Assembly: GCF_009753715.1 (NCBI RefSeq)
Contig: NZ_WQMS01000009.1
Coordinates: 3,847-67,846, forward strand
Direction of reading: 5' to 3'
DNA: 64,000 nucleotides
DNA from: Sphingomonas horti
GTDB taxonomy: Bacteria > Pseudomonadota > Alphaproteobacteria > Sphingomonadales > Sphingomonadaceae
The translations under genes and the position numbers were made by a program. This document shows positions 22,462-30,919 of this stretch, in pieces; position 1 is the first letter of the stretch; each line of letters starts with the position of its first letter. A model generated the notes under the pieces. That model worked only from the letters and a program-made list of their open reading frames with translations. It made no database searches and was not told the origin of the DNA.

Positions 22462-22464
22462 CTA
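22462..22464 (-). other. In-frame TAG at codon 6 of the ancestral NnrU reading frame
   Basis: From ATG 22479 the minus strand reads ATG AGT CCA CTC ACG TAG GTC ATC ATC GCC and continues in frame to the downstream ATG at 22419. A Trp codon (TGG) at this place would restore a continuous NnrU N-terminus. Sequencing error cannot be excluded. Confidence 0.65.
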
Positions 22465-22479
22465 CGTGAGTGGACTCAT

Positions 22480-22566
22480 TCGTCACCCCGGATTTGATCG
22501 GCGGCCCACCTTACTTGTTTTGCGGGAAAGAAGAAGGTGGGCCCCGACTCAAGGCCGGGATGACGA
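22480..22566. repeat. Nested palindromic element between nnrU-like gene and amidohydrolase gene
   Basis: Outer arms TCGTCACCCCGG (22480-22491) and CCGGGATGACGA (22555-22566) pair with one mismatch. Inner arms GGCCCACCTT (22503-22512) and AAGGTGGGCC (22534-22543) pair perfectly over 10 bases. It abuts the ancestral ATG of the NnrU-like gene (22477-22479) on one side and the stop of the amidohydrolase gene on the other. The TCATCCCGG core resembles dispersed sphingomonad palindromes as I remember them. Confidence 0.65.
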
Positions 22567-22568
22567 GT

Positions 22569-23867
22569 CTATCTTTCGTACGCCTTGGGCAGCGCGCCTT
22601 CCTCCGGCCGGGCGTAGCGGTCGCGTAGCTTGGTCTGACGGTCAACCATCGGCTGCTCGACACCGTCGATCCACACCCGGTCGGCATGGCTCGACAGCTC
22701 CAGCGGATCGCCGTCCCAGAGGACGACGTCGGCGCGGCGGCCGGCGCGCAGCGAGCCGATCTGGCCGCCCAGGCCCAGCGCATCGGCCGGGCCGGACGTG
22801 ATCGCCGCCAGCGCGTCGCCCCAGCTGAGGCCCGCGGCGCCGGGGATCTTCGTCAGGGCGACGAGGTTGCCCGCATATTGCGGCGCTAGCCGCGCCTGCC
22901 GCGCGTCGTCGTCATTGTTCATCCCGATCGACACCCGCACGCCCGCCGCCTTCATCCGGCCGACGTTCGACTGCGTTGCCGCAAGCTGCTCGAACGCCGC
23001 CGGCAGGTCGGTCAGCGCGTTCGCGATGACCGGCACGCCCGCCGCCGCGATCTCGCGGGCGACGGTCCAGCCTTCGGCCGCACCGACGATCACAAGCTTC
23101 AGCGCCGGATATTCCTGCTTCAGCTTCAGCACGTTGCGGATGTCGTTGGCGCTTTCGACATGAACCAGCAGCGGCATCTTGCCCGTCACGACCGGGACCA
23201 GCGCGGCCGCGTCGGCGCGGGTGAGCAGCGCGTCCTTGCTGTCGCCGTCATAGGCGGCGGGGTTGCGGGCACAGCGCTGCGCCGCCTCCAGCGACTGGCG
23301 GAACTGCAAATAGGCGGCGGGACGGCTGCCACCGGCCTCCTGCGCGCCGTCTTCGCCCAGCTCCACGAACTGGAAGGCGCGCGGCACCGTCACCGCATCC
23401 GGGTCGGCGCCGGTATCGATGACCGCGCCCTGGCCCGCGAAGATCATGTTCGCCGTCGACGGCGACACGATCGCGCGCGTGACGCCGCCCAGCCGGCTGA
23501 CGGCGATCGCGGAGACGCGCGGGTTGATCCCCGGCACCACGTCGATCGCCGCCGAATAGGGCGAGCGCCGCGCGACCGTATCGTTGGTCGGATCGACCGC
23601 ATCGACCTCGACCAGCCCCACGCGCGTGAAGCCGGCGACGAAGCCCGGCGCGACCCACTTGCCGGTCGCATCGATCACCTTCGCGCCCGCGGGCACGGCG
23701 ACGCCCTGCCCCGCGGCGACGATGCGCCCGTCGCGGATCACGACGGTGCCGCCCTCAATCGGCGCGGAGCCGTCGCCGATCGCGACCGTGCCGCCGGTGA
23801 TGGCGACGGTTTCGGCCGCTACCGGCGCGGCAAGCAGGGCAGCGCCCAACAGCAACAGGGCCTTCAC
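22569..23867 (-). CDS. Exported amidohydrolase-fold protein lacking metal ligands
   Basis: 432 residues. GTG 23867 overlaps the upstream amidohydrolase stop (GTGA) and gives a clean signal peptide (VKALLLLGAALLAAPVAAE); the frame is open further upstream only as a shadow. The fold is amidohydrolase: N-terminal beta-sandwich GGTVVIRDGRIVAAG, C-terminal SLRAGRRADVVLWDGDPLE. But the HxH metal motif, HSH in its neighbour, is replaced by F80-T-R82 in the WVAPGFVAGF segment. The later His of the neighbour is also absent (IVGAAEGWT), and HSDD becomes MNNDDD. It is therefore probably a non-metal pseudoenzyme or a partner subunit of the upstream enzyme. Confidence 0.82.
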   Translation of the reverse strand: MKALLLLGAALLAAPVAAETVAITGGTVAIGDGSAPIEGGTVVIRDGRIVAAGQGVAVPAGAKVIDATGKWVAPGFVAGFTRVGLVEVDAVDPTNDTVARRSPYSAAIDVVPGINPRVSAIAVSRLGGVTRAIVSPSTANMIFAGQGAVIDTGADPDAVTVPRAFQFVELGEDGAQEAGGSRPAAYLQFRQSLEAAQRCARNPAAYDGDSKDALLTRADAAALVPVVTGKMPLLVHVESANDIRNVLKLKQEYPALKLVIVGAAEGWTVAREIAAAGVPVIANALTDLPAAFEQLAATQSNVGRMKAAGVRVSIGMNNDDDARQARLAPQYAGNLVALTKIPGAAGLSWGDALAAITSGPADALGLGGQIGSLRAGRRADVVLWDGDPLELSSHADRVWIDGVEQPMVDRQTKLRDRYARPEEGALPKAYER

Positions 23868-25264
23868 TTCACATCTCCCTCGCCCGGCTGGCCGAGCTCG
23901 AAATCGGTAACGGGGCGGCGGCTCGGATCGAGCGCGTCGTACATCAGAGCACCATCGATCCAGACCTTTTCGGGCCGGGTGTAGACGCTGAACGGATTGC
24001 CGTTCCACAGCACCACATCGGCCATCTTGCCGGGCTTCAGGCTGCCGGTCCTGTCGTCGATGTGCAGCGCCTTTGCCGGATTGATGCTGAGCCATTCCCA
24101 CGCGACCTCGTCGGGAATGTTGATCCCCATCCGGCGGCCGGCGGCAAGCGCCTTGGCTGCTTCCTGGTTCAGGCGCTGGATGCCGTTCGCGTCATCGGAA
24201 TGGGTGATCGTGCACACGCCCGCATTCTGCAGCAGGGGCATGTTCTCGTTGATCGCGTCATAGGCTTCCATCTTGAAGCCCCACCAGTCGGCCCAGACCG
24301 CCGCGCAGACGCCGTTCGCCTTCAGCAGGTCGGCGATCTTGTAGGCCTCGACCGCGTGGTGGAACGCGGTGACCTTGTAGCCGAACTCCTTGGCCATATC
24401 CATGACGATCGCCATCTCGTCGGCGCGGTAGCAGTGGTTCTGGACCAGGATGTCACCGGCGAGCACGCCGCGAAGCGTGTCCATCGCGATGTCGCGCGCG
24501 GGCGGCTCCCCGCCGTCACGCTCATATTTGTCCCATTTGCGCGTATATTCCTGCGCCTTGGCCCAGGTCTGGCGATCGACGGCGATGTTGCCCATCCGCG
24601 TTGCCGGCATCTGGTTGCGCGAGCCATAGACGCGCTTCGGATTCTCGCCGCACGCCATCTTCAGGCCATAGGGCGCGCCGGGGAATTTCATCGCCTGCAC
24701 CGTGCGCGCGGCGACGTTCTTCAGCACGACCGAGCGGCCGCCGAACAGGTTGGCGGAGCCCGGCAGGATCTGGAGCGTCGTCACGCCGCCATTGGCGAGC
24801 GCGCGGCCGAAGCCGGGGTCCTGCGGCCAGACGCTGTGCTCGGCCCAGACTTCGGGCCGGACCGGGCCGGTCGCTTCGTTGCCGTCCGAATGCGCCTGCA
24901 CCGATGGCGACGGATAGTCGCCCAAATGGCTGTGGACGTCGATCACGCCCGGCGTCACCCATTTGCCGGTGCCGTCGATCGTCGCCACGCCCGCGGGCGC
25001 TTCGACGCTCTGCCCGACCGCGACGATCTTGCCGTCGGCGAACAGCACCTGCCCGCGATCGATGCGGCCACCCTCTCCATCGTAAATGGTGACGTTGGTG
25101 ACCAGGGTCGGCACGCCCGGATAGGCATGGTAGGTCGAAGGATACGGGTCCCGCGAATAGGGGACAGGCTTTTCCTTCTGAGCTGACGCCGTCTGCGGTT
25201 TCGCCCCCGCCGTCGCACACCCGGCGAGCGCGAGGGCCGCGCTCGCCAAAAGCATAAACCGCAT
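23864..25264 (-). CDS. Lipoprotein amidohydrolase (metal-dependent, imidazolonepropionase/prolidase-like)
   Basis: 466 residues. N-terminal lipoprotein signal with Cys16 in LALAGC predicts a lipid-anchored envelope enzyme. Full amidohydrolase ligand set: H111 and H113 in DVHSHLG, further His in QNHCYRA and TAFHHAVEAYK, and Asp in ITHSDDANG. C-terminal SLKPGKMADVVLWNGNPFSV closes the beta-sandwich domain. It sits between a POT-family peptide transporter and a second, ligand-less amidohydrolase, overlapping the latter. Context points to hydrolysis of peptides or N-acyl amino acids in the envelope; exact substrate unknown. Confidence 0.88.
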   Translation of the reverse strand: MRFMLLASAALALAGCATAGAKPQTASAQKEKPVPYSRDPYPSTYHAYPGVPTLVTNVTIYDGEGGRIDRGQVLFADGKIVAVGQSVEAPAGVATIDGTGKWVTPGVIDVHSHLGDYPSPSVQAHSDGNEATGPVRPEVWAEHSVWPQDPGFGRALANGGVTTLQILPGSANLFGGRSVVLKNVAARTVQAMKFPGAPYGLKMACGENPKRVYGSRNQMPATRMGNIAVDRQTWAKAQEYTRKWDKYERDGGEPPARDIAMDTLRGVLAGDILVQNHCYRADEMAIVMDMAKEFGYKVTAFHHAVEAYKIADLLKANGVCAAVWADWWGFKMEAYDAINENMPLLQNAGVCTITHSDDANGIQRLNQEAAKALAAGRRMGINIPDEVAWEWLSINPAKALHIDDRTGSLKPGKMADVVLWNGNPFSVYTRPEKVWIDGALMYDALDPSRRPVTDFELGQPGEGDVK

Positions 25265-25265
25265 C

Positions 25266-27275
25266 CTATTTTACTCCGTGCATCAGATATTTGAGCGGGA
25301 AGGCGAGAACCAGCAGGACGGCGCCGATCCCGACCGCGACCCAGCCGATGGTGGTGAACACGCCCAGATAGGTCTCCAGGCTCACCTTCAGGTTCGTCAC
25401 CTGTCCGCCGACCGTCTCGACCGAGGCGACCTGCGCGACCGCGCCCGCGACATACTGCGCGACCGAGATCGACAGGAACCACACGCCCATCATCATGCCG
25501 ACGATGCGCGCGATCGACAGCTTGGTGATCATGCTGAGACCGACCGGCGAGATGCAGAGCTCCGCGATCGAATGGATCAGGTAGAGCCCGGCGAGCCAGG
25601 CAAGGCCGACCTGATAGTTCGGGCCGGCAAAGCTTGCGCCCCAGACCAGGAACAGGAAGCCCGCGCCGACGCCCATCAGCGCCAGGCCGAACTTGATCGG
25701 GATCGGCGGCTCGAGCCCGCGCTTCGCCAGCACATTCCACAGCACGCTCATCAACGGCGCGAGGATGACGATGAACAGCGCGTTGAAGATCTGCGTCTGC
25801 CCGGCCGGCATCACATAGACCGGCTCGCTTCCGAAGCCGCCGAGCCGGGCGAAGTGCATGCCGACAAACGCGATCACGGCGATGGTTGCGGTCGCGATCG
25901 CCATCTTGCGGCGCGTGGCCGCTTCCTCGCCCCATGCGAAGAACCAGAAGGCAAGCCATGCGATGCCGCCGATGATCACGGCGAAGAACAGGTAATAGGT
26001 GACCGGGTTCGCCCGGAACGCGGCGAACAACGGCGCGGTCCAGCCGATCTCCAGCACCGTGTTCCGCTCCGCGAACAGCGTCAGCGACGATCCGGCCTGC
26101 TCGAACAGCGTCCAGAACACGACGTTGAAGACGATCAGCACCATCGCCGCGACCATCATCTGGAACTCGGTGCGGCTGCCCGCGACGAACGACCAGATCA
26201 GGATCGCGGGCACACTGATCAGGAACGTGCCGAACAGGAATTTGCCCATGATCGGCAGCGACGAGACGTAGCCGACGATGCCCGAGCCGGCCGGCGGCGC
26301 GACATAGTTCATGAGGTTCCAGAACAGGAAGATCGCCAGCGGCACCGCCAGCATCGCGCAGATATAGATGATCCAGTCCTTGCTGGCCGGCGCGTTGGCG
26401 GGCCGCTCGCCATAGCCGTCGAGTCGGCCGCCATCGAACTGGAACAACGCCCATGAGCAGGTCATGCCGAGCGCGGCAAGGCCGAAGCCCGCCCACCAGC
26501 CGACCGACACCGCCAGCAGCGGGCAGAAGAATTGCGAGATCAGCGAGCCGAGGTTGATCCCCATGTAGAAGATCGTGAAGCCGGCGTCGCGCCTGCGGTC
26601 GCCCTCGTCGTAGAGCGTGCCGACGATGGTCGAGATGTTGGGCTTGAAGAAGCCGTTGCCGACCGTGACCAGCGACAGGCCGAGCAGCAGCACGAAGACG
26701 AAGAAGGACGAGCGCTCGCCGCCAGATGCGAACTTGTCGGGCGCGATCCGGCGCGCTTCGGCGCCATCCGTCGCCATCAGCGAGACCGACTTATCCTCAT
26801 TGCCCTTGATGAGAAGCTTGTCGGCGCCGATCGTCACGAAGCGCTGCTCGGCACCGCGCTCCCCCTCGACGCTGACTTCGTAGCGCTGGCCGTCGATCGT
26901 CGCGAACGGCTTCGCCGCCTGGCCGCCGAAGCACAGGGTGAAATAGCCAAGCGCCATCATGATCGCGCCGAATTTCACCGACCGTTTGGAGCCCAGATAC
27001 TGGTCCGCGATCAGCCCGCCGACCAGCGGGGTCAGGTAAACCAGCGCGGTGAAGCCGCCATAGATGCCGGTCGACGTCTGGTCACTGAACAGGAAGTGGT
27101 TGACCAGGTACAGCGTCAGGATCGCCCGCATGCCGTAATAGCCGAAGCGTTCCCACATCTCGGTGGTGAACAGGCGCTTCAGCTGGCGTGGATGCTCGAA
27201 CCAGGTTCCCCCGTCCGACCGGCTCACATGCGGCGTTTGCGGCTCGAACGTCTCGTCCGCGTTGACGTTGACCAT
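25266..27275 (-). CDS. POT-family proton-dependent peptide transporter
   Basis: 669 residues, about 14 membrane segments. The POT signature ExxER is TTEMWERFGYYGMRAIL near residue 40. FYMGINLGSLISQF is the PTR2 family signature. A large insert (about residues 120-190, polar, soluble) follows the third or fourth helix, making it longer than typical 500-residue POTs; long versions are known in Alphaproteobacteria. It imports di/tripeptides with protons. First gene of an operon with two amidohydrolase-fold proteins (gap of one base to the next gene), so the operon likely handles peptide uptake and breakdown. Confidence 0.92.
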   Translation of the reverse strand: MVNVNADETFEPQTPHVSRSDGGTWFEHPRQLKRLFTTEMWERFGYYGMRAILTLYLVNHFLFSDQTSTGIYGGFTALVYLTPLVGGLIADQYLGSKRSVKFGAIMMALGYFTLCFGGQAAKPFATIDGQRYEVSVEGERGAEQRFVTIGADKLLIKGNEDKSVSLMATDGAEARRIAPDKFASGGERSSFFVFVLLLGLSLVTVGNGFFKPNISTIVGTLYDEGDRRRDAGFTIFYMGINLGSLISQFFCPLLAVSVGWWAGFGLAALGMTCSWALFQFDGGRLDGYGERPANAPASKDWIIYICAMLAVPLAIFLFWNLMNYVAPPAGSGIVGYVSSLPIMGKFLFGTFLISVPAILIWSFVAGSRTEFQMMVAAMVLIVFNVVFWTLFEQAGSSLTLFAERNTVLEIGWTAPLFAAFRANPVTYYLFFAVIIGGIAWLAFWFFAWGEEAATRRKMAIATATIAVIAFVGMHFARLGGFGSEPVYVMPAGQTQIFNALFIVILAPLMSVLWNVLAKRGLEPPIPIKFGLALMGVGAGFLFLVWGASFAGPNYQVGLAWLAGLYLIHSIAELCISPVGLSMITKLSIARIVGMMMGVWFLSISVAQYVAGAVAQVASVETVGGQVTNLKVSLETYLGVFTTIGWVAVGIGAVLLVLAFPLKYLMHGVK

Positions 27276-27367
27276 GCGGATCCTCTTCCCAAGGCATGAG
27301 GGCCGCTTGTGCGGCCCGATTGGTGCGCGACCCTAGCGCCGAAATCGGCGCTGTGAAGTACCAGTTG

Positions 27368-28273
27368 TTACGGAAGTGGGGCTTGGCCCGACGCCTGCTG
27401 CGTCCTGATGCGCGCGATCTCCACCTCGGCGCGCGCGGCGCGGTCGCGCCAATCCGGGTGCGATCCGTCGCTGAGGATGCCGAAACCGGTCCGGGGGCCC
27501 CAGCGGCGCCAGAATGCGGGGGCAATGCGAATGTCGTATCCCGCGCGCGCCATCAGATAGAGCGCCCAACGGTCCGCCTCGCGCTCGCGGTCGCGGGTTC
27601 GCCCGCCACTGCGATCGTCGCCGGCGATCCGCTGCGGCCGGTGGCCCTTGTTGTGGCCGAGGATGTTGTGCGCCAGCTCGTGCGCGAGAATGAGCGCCAG
27701 TTCGTCGTCGCTTGCAGCAAAGTCCACGATTTCGGCCGATACGGTGACGCGCGCGCCGTCGCTGCTCGCCGCGCGCAGGCCGCGGCCACGGCCGATCAGG
27801 AACTCGCTCGCGCAGCCCGGCTCCGGCACGATCCGCAGCATGACGGACCGGCCGCCGCGCTGGACGGTGACGGACGTCGCACCGCCGGCCAATATCCCCT
27901 CGACCATCGCCTGGCGATCGCGCGAGGCGCGGCTCGAAGGATCGGGAAGCGCTTGCCCGCCGACGGCCAGCAGCTCGTCGCCAATGCGGACACCGCCGCG
28001 CGCCGCCGCGCTCCCGGCTTCCACGGCCACGACCGTCGGCAGGTCGCCCAGCCCGAGGCCATTCCGCACGCTACGCCGCAGGTCGGGCGCGAATTGCTCC
28101 GCATCCTCGATCGTCCAGCCGGGATTGCTGACATTGCCCGCGCACAGCCCTGCCCCGCCTTTCGCCAGCCTGCGCCCGATCGCGACCAGGCGCGCGTCGG
28201 CTGCGGCAAGGACCTTCAAGGAAGCGGCATCGACCGACGGGGCCGCCGCGGCCAGCATCAACGCAAACAGCAT
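27368..28273 (-). CDS. Exported PDZ-domain M48-like metallopeptidase
   Basis: 301 residues. Short signal peptide (MLFALMLAAAAPSVDA). A PDZ-like segment spans about residues 75-150, with GSAAARGGVRIGDELLAVGG. The catalytic zinc motif HELAH lies in LALILAHELAHNILGHN, and the third ligand is in the REREADRWALYLMARAGYD segment, as in M48 peptidases (HExxH and ExxxD). Predicted to be periplasmic since no large membrane domain is present. The order PDZ then peptidase differs from BepA/Oma1 but occurs in alphaproteobacterial homologues. Substrate unknown. Confidence 0.85.
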   Translation of the reverse strand: MLFALMLAAAAPSVDAASLKVLAAADARLVAIGRRLAKGGAGLCAGNVSNPGWTIEDAEQFAPDLRRSVRNGLGLGDLPTVVAVEAGSAAARGGVRIGDELLAVGGQALPDPSSRASRDRQAMVEGILAGGATSVTVQRGGRSVMLRIVPEPGCASEFLIGRGRGLRAASSDGARVTVSAEIVDFAASDDELALILAHELAHNILGHNKGHRPQRIAGDDRSGGRTRDREREADRWALYLMARAGYDIRIAPAFWRRWGPRTGFGILSDGSHPDWRDRAARAEVEIARIRTQQASGQAPLP

Positions 28274-28316
28274 CCGCCTTCCTTAGCGGCTTGATCGCCG
28301 CCCGCCAGCCGCCCAG

Positions 28317-28898
28317 ATGCGCTGCATGTTCAACGACCTTTCCTCGCCCGCTTCGTTTCTCGCCAGCCGCCGCTCGGGCAAGCCGCGCGACATGGTGGCG
28401 CCCGGCCCCGATCCCGACCAGCTCCGCGCCATTCTCACCGCCGCGATGCGGGTGCCCGATCACGGCAAATTGGCGCCCTGGCGCATCGTGGTCGTTGACG
28501 ACCGCGACTCGCTGGCCGTGCTGCTGCAGAATGGGTTTCGCGCGCAGCGCGGCGCGCCCGAGGCCGACGACGTGTCGGCGATCGATCAATTCGCCAGGCA
28601 GGCCCCGGCGCTGGTGGCCGTCATCTCGAGCCCGGTCGAAGCCAGCAAGATACCGCTCTGGGAACAACAGCTCTCATCGGGCGCGCTGTGCATGAACCTG
28701 GTCGCGGCGGCGACCGCGCACGGCTTTGTCGCCGGCTGGCTGACCGGCTGGGCCGCCTATGACCCGCATGTGCTGAAGGCGCTCGGCGGCGGCGCGAACG
28801 ATCGGATCGCCGGATTCGTGTTCGTCGGCTCGCCCGGCGAGGAGCTGAAGGAGCGCCCCCGGCCCGTTTACGACGAAATCGTTCGTCATTGGCCTTGA
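28317..28898 (+). CDS. Nitroreductase family protein (YdjA-like)
   Basis: FMN-dependent oxidoreductase of 193 residues, the short YdjA type. FMN contacts are suggested by LASRRSGKPRDM near the N-terminus and AAMRVPDHGKLAPWRIVVV. The middle contains LSSGALCMNLVAAATAHGFVAGWLTGW and the end FVFVGSPGEELKERPRP. Start may be ATG 28317 or ATG 28326; the difference is three residues. It is divergent from the M48-like gene. Physiological substrate unknown. Confidence 0.88.
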   Translation: MRCMFNDLSSPASFLASRRSGKPRDMVAPGPDPDQLRAILTAAMRVPDHGKLAPWRIVVVDDRDSLAVLLQNGFRAQRGAPEADDVSAIDQFARQAPALVAVISSPVEASKIPLWEQQLSSGALCMNLVAAATAHGFVAGWLTGWAAYDPHVLKALGGGANDRIAGFVFVGSPGEELKERPRPVYDEIVRHWP

Positions 28899-28930
28899 CC
28901 TGCACGGCTGTGTTAGGGCACTAATCCAGC

Positions 28931-29272
28931 ATGGCTGCCGCCGAACGCCCCGTCTATCTCCAGCTCCGCGACCGGATCGCCGAAGCGATCCTGGACGGCC
29001 GCTATGGGGAAGGCGACATGCTGCCGTCGGTGCGCGCCTTCGCCGCCGAGCAGGGGGCCAATCCGCTGACCGTCGCCAAGGCCTATCAGCTGTTCCAGGA
29101 GGAAGGGCTGATCATCGTGAAGCGCGGTGTCGGCATGTTCGTGGCAAGCGGCGCGAACAAGCGCCTGCTGGACCGCGAGCGCCGCGCATTCCTCGACGAG
29201 GAATGGCCGCGCATCCGCCAGGTCATCGAGCGGCTGCGCATCGACCCCGCCGAACTGTTCGAGCGCGCCTGA
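28931..29272 (+). CDS. GntR-family transcriptional regulator (YtrA subfamily)
   Basis: 113 residues: N-terminal winged helix-turn-helix (PVYLQLRDRIAEAILDGRY, then GDMLPSVRAFAAEQGANPLTVAKAYQLFQEEG and the wing VKRGVGMFVA) plus a short helical tail of about 35 residues instead of a large effector domain, the YtrA arrangement. YtrA regulators usually control neighbouring ABC exporters, but none is adjacent; the following gene is a phosphomannose isomerase 18 bases downstream. Confidence 0.88.
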   Translation: MAAAERPVYLQLRDRIAEAILDGRYGEGDMLPSVRAFAAEQGANPLTVAKAYQLFQEEGLIIVKRGVGMFVASGANKRLLDRERRAFLDEEWPRIRQVIERLRIDPAELFERA

Positions 29273-29290
29273 GCCCGCTAAGGGCGCGGC

Positions 29291-30100
29291 ATGACCGCCA
29301 CCCTGCTTCCCACCAAACGTGTCGCCAAGCCATGGGGCCGTCATTCGCTCTGGCCCGGCTTCGACGATCCCGCCCCCGGCGATGAGCCGATCGGCGAAAT
29401 CTGGTTCCCGTCGCCCGCCGGCGAGGATCCCGAGCTGCTGATCAAATATCTGTTCACCAGCGAGAAGCTGTCGGTGCAGGTCCATCCGGACGACGAAGCC
29501 GCGCGCGCGCGCGGCCATGCGCGCGGCAAGGACGAGGCGTGGCTGGTGCTCGCAGCCGAGCCGGGTTCGACAATCGCGCTTGGGCCGAAGGCGCCCCTGT
29601 CGGCCGACCGGCTCCGTTCCGCCGCGCTCGACGGCAGCATCGTCGACCTGCTCGACTGGCGGCCTGTCAGGGCCGGCGACTTCATCTACTCCCCGGCGGG
29701 TACGGTTCACGCGATCGGGGCCGGGCTGACCGTGATCGAGATCCAGCAGAATCTCGATCTCACCTATCGGCTCTACGACTATGGACGCCCGCGCGAGCTT
29801 CACCTCGACAAGGGGATCGCCGTCTCTTCGCTCGATCCGTTCCGGCCGGCGCGGCCGCCGGCACGCGCGGGGCTGCTCGCCGCCGGACCGAAATTCACCG
29901 TGGAACGGCTCGAGTCCGGGGATCGCACGATCGATCTGCGGGACAAGGCAGGCTGGCTCGTCCCCGTGACCGGAGGCGGCCGCGTCGCCGGCGATCGCTT
30001 CCACGCCGGCCAATGCTGGTCTCTGGCCGGCCGCGTCGACATTGGCGTCGATCCTCGATCCACCGCGTTGCTCGCCTATCCCGGCCCGGCGCTCGACTGA
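29291..30100 (+). CDS. manA: Class I mannose-6-phosphate isomerase
   Basis: Interconverts fructose-6-P and mannose-6-P, supplying mannose-type sugar nucleotides. 269 residues, the short bacterial form. Zinc ligands are in KLSVQVHPDD and the KDEAWLVL segment (Glu), and the active-site His in SPAGTVHAIGAGLTVIEIQQ. The C-terminal half is a cupin-like barrel. It lies close to the large polysaccharide locus and could feed it, though its product is also needed for general cell-surface sugars. Confidence 0.88.
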   Translation: MTATLLPTKRVAKPWGRHSLWPGFDDPAPGDEPIGEIWFPSPAGEDPELLIKYLFTSEKLSVQVHPDDEAARARGHARGKDEAWLVLAAEPGSTIALGPKAPLSADRLRSAALDGSIVDLLDWRPVRAGDFIYSPAGTVHAIGAGLTVIEIQQNLDLTYRLYDYGRPRELHLDKGIAVSSLDPFRPARPPARAGLLAAGPKFTVERLESGDRTIDLRDKAGWLVPVTGGGRVAGDRFHAGQCWSLAGRVDIGVDPRSTALLAYPGPALD

Positions 30101-30160
30101 TCATCTGGCGTTCGGCGTCGGAAGTTCTATATCGCGCACTCTCCAACACAGCCGAAATCC

Positions 30161-30919
30161 ATGGTGCTCAAGCTTTTCCGCCGCGCGATCGAATCCGCAC
30201 CGCCTGCCGCCCAGGTGCCTGCGGGCACGCGACTCTATGCGATCGGCGACATTCACGGACGGCTCGACCTGCTCGACCAGCTGCTGTTCCGGATCGAGGC
30301 GGACAACCGGACCCGCGGCGACGGCAGCACGCAGCTGATATTCCTGGGCGACCTGGTCGATCGCGGGCCGAACTCGGCCGGGGTGGTCCAGCGCGCCCTG
30401 GAGATCCGGCAGAGCGGTCGCCCCGCCCGGTTCCTGATGGGCAACCACGAAGAAGTCTTCCTGAAAGCCCTGAACGGCAGCCTCGAGGCGTTGCGCTTCT
30501 TCGTGAAGATCGGCGGGCGCGCGACCATCCTCAGCTATGGCTTCGACGAAGCCGAATATGACCGGCTCGATTATGCCGAGCTGCTGCCGGAACTGGTCCG
30601 GAGAGTGCCGGCCGAGCATGTCGCGTTCCTTAGGGCGTTCGAGGATCGGATCGCGATCGGGGATTATCTGTTCGTCCATGCCGGCGTCCGCCCGCGGGTG
30701 CCGCTCGACGAGCAGTCCGGCGGCGACCTACGCTGGATTCGCTCCGAGTTCCTCGATTTCCGTGGCGATCACGGCGCGGTGGTGGTCCACGGCCACACGA
30801 TTACCGATCAGGTCGAGGAGCGCCCGAACCGCATCGGCATCGATACCGGCGCGTTCGCCAGCGGCCGCCTGACTGCGCTTGGCCTCGAGGGCAGCGACCG
30901 CTGGTATCTTTCGACCTAA
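30161..30919 (+). CDS. Calcineurin-like metallophosphatase (PPP-type serine/threonine phosphatase)
   Basis: 252 residues with the full metallophosphatase motif set: GDIHGR (about residue 29), GDLVDRGPNS (about 65), GNHEEVF (about 91), VHAGV and VHGHT toward the C-terminus. This is the PrpA/PrpB-like bacterial PPP group. Such genes often lie next to exopolysaccharide genes in sphingomonads, so a role in signalling or polymer control is possible but unproven. Its TAA stop overlaps the convergent acyl-CoA dehydrogenase stop. Confidence 0.88.
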   Translation: MVLKLFRRAIESAPPAAQVPAGTRLYAIGDIHGRLDLLDQLLFRIEADNRTRGDGSTQLIFLGDLVDRGPNSAGVVQRALEIRQSGRPARFLMGNHEEVFLKALNGSLEALRFFVKIGGRATILSYGFDEAEYDRLDYAELLPELVRRVPAEHVAFLRAFEDRIAIGDYLFVHAGVRPRVPLDEQSGGDLRWIRSEFLDFRGDHGAVVVHGHTITDQVEERPNRIGIDTGAFASGRLTALGLEGSDRWYLST

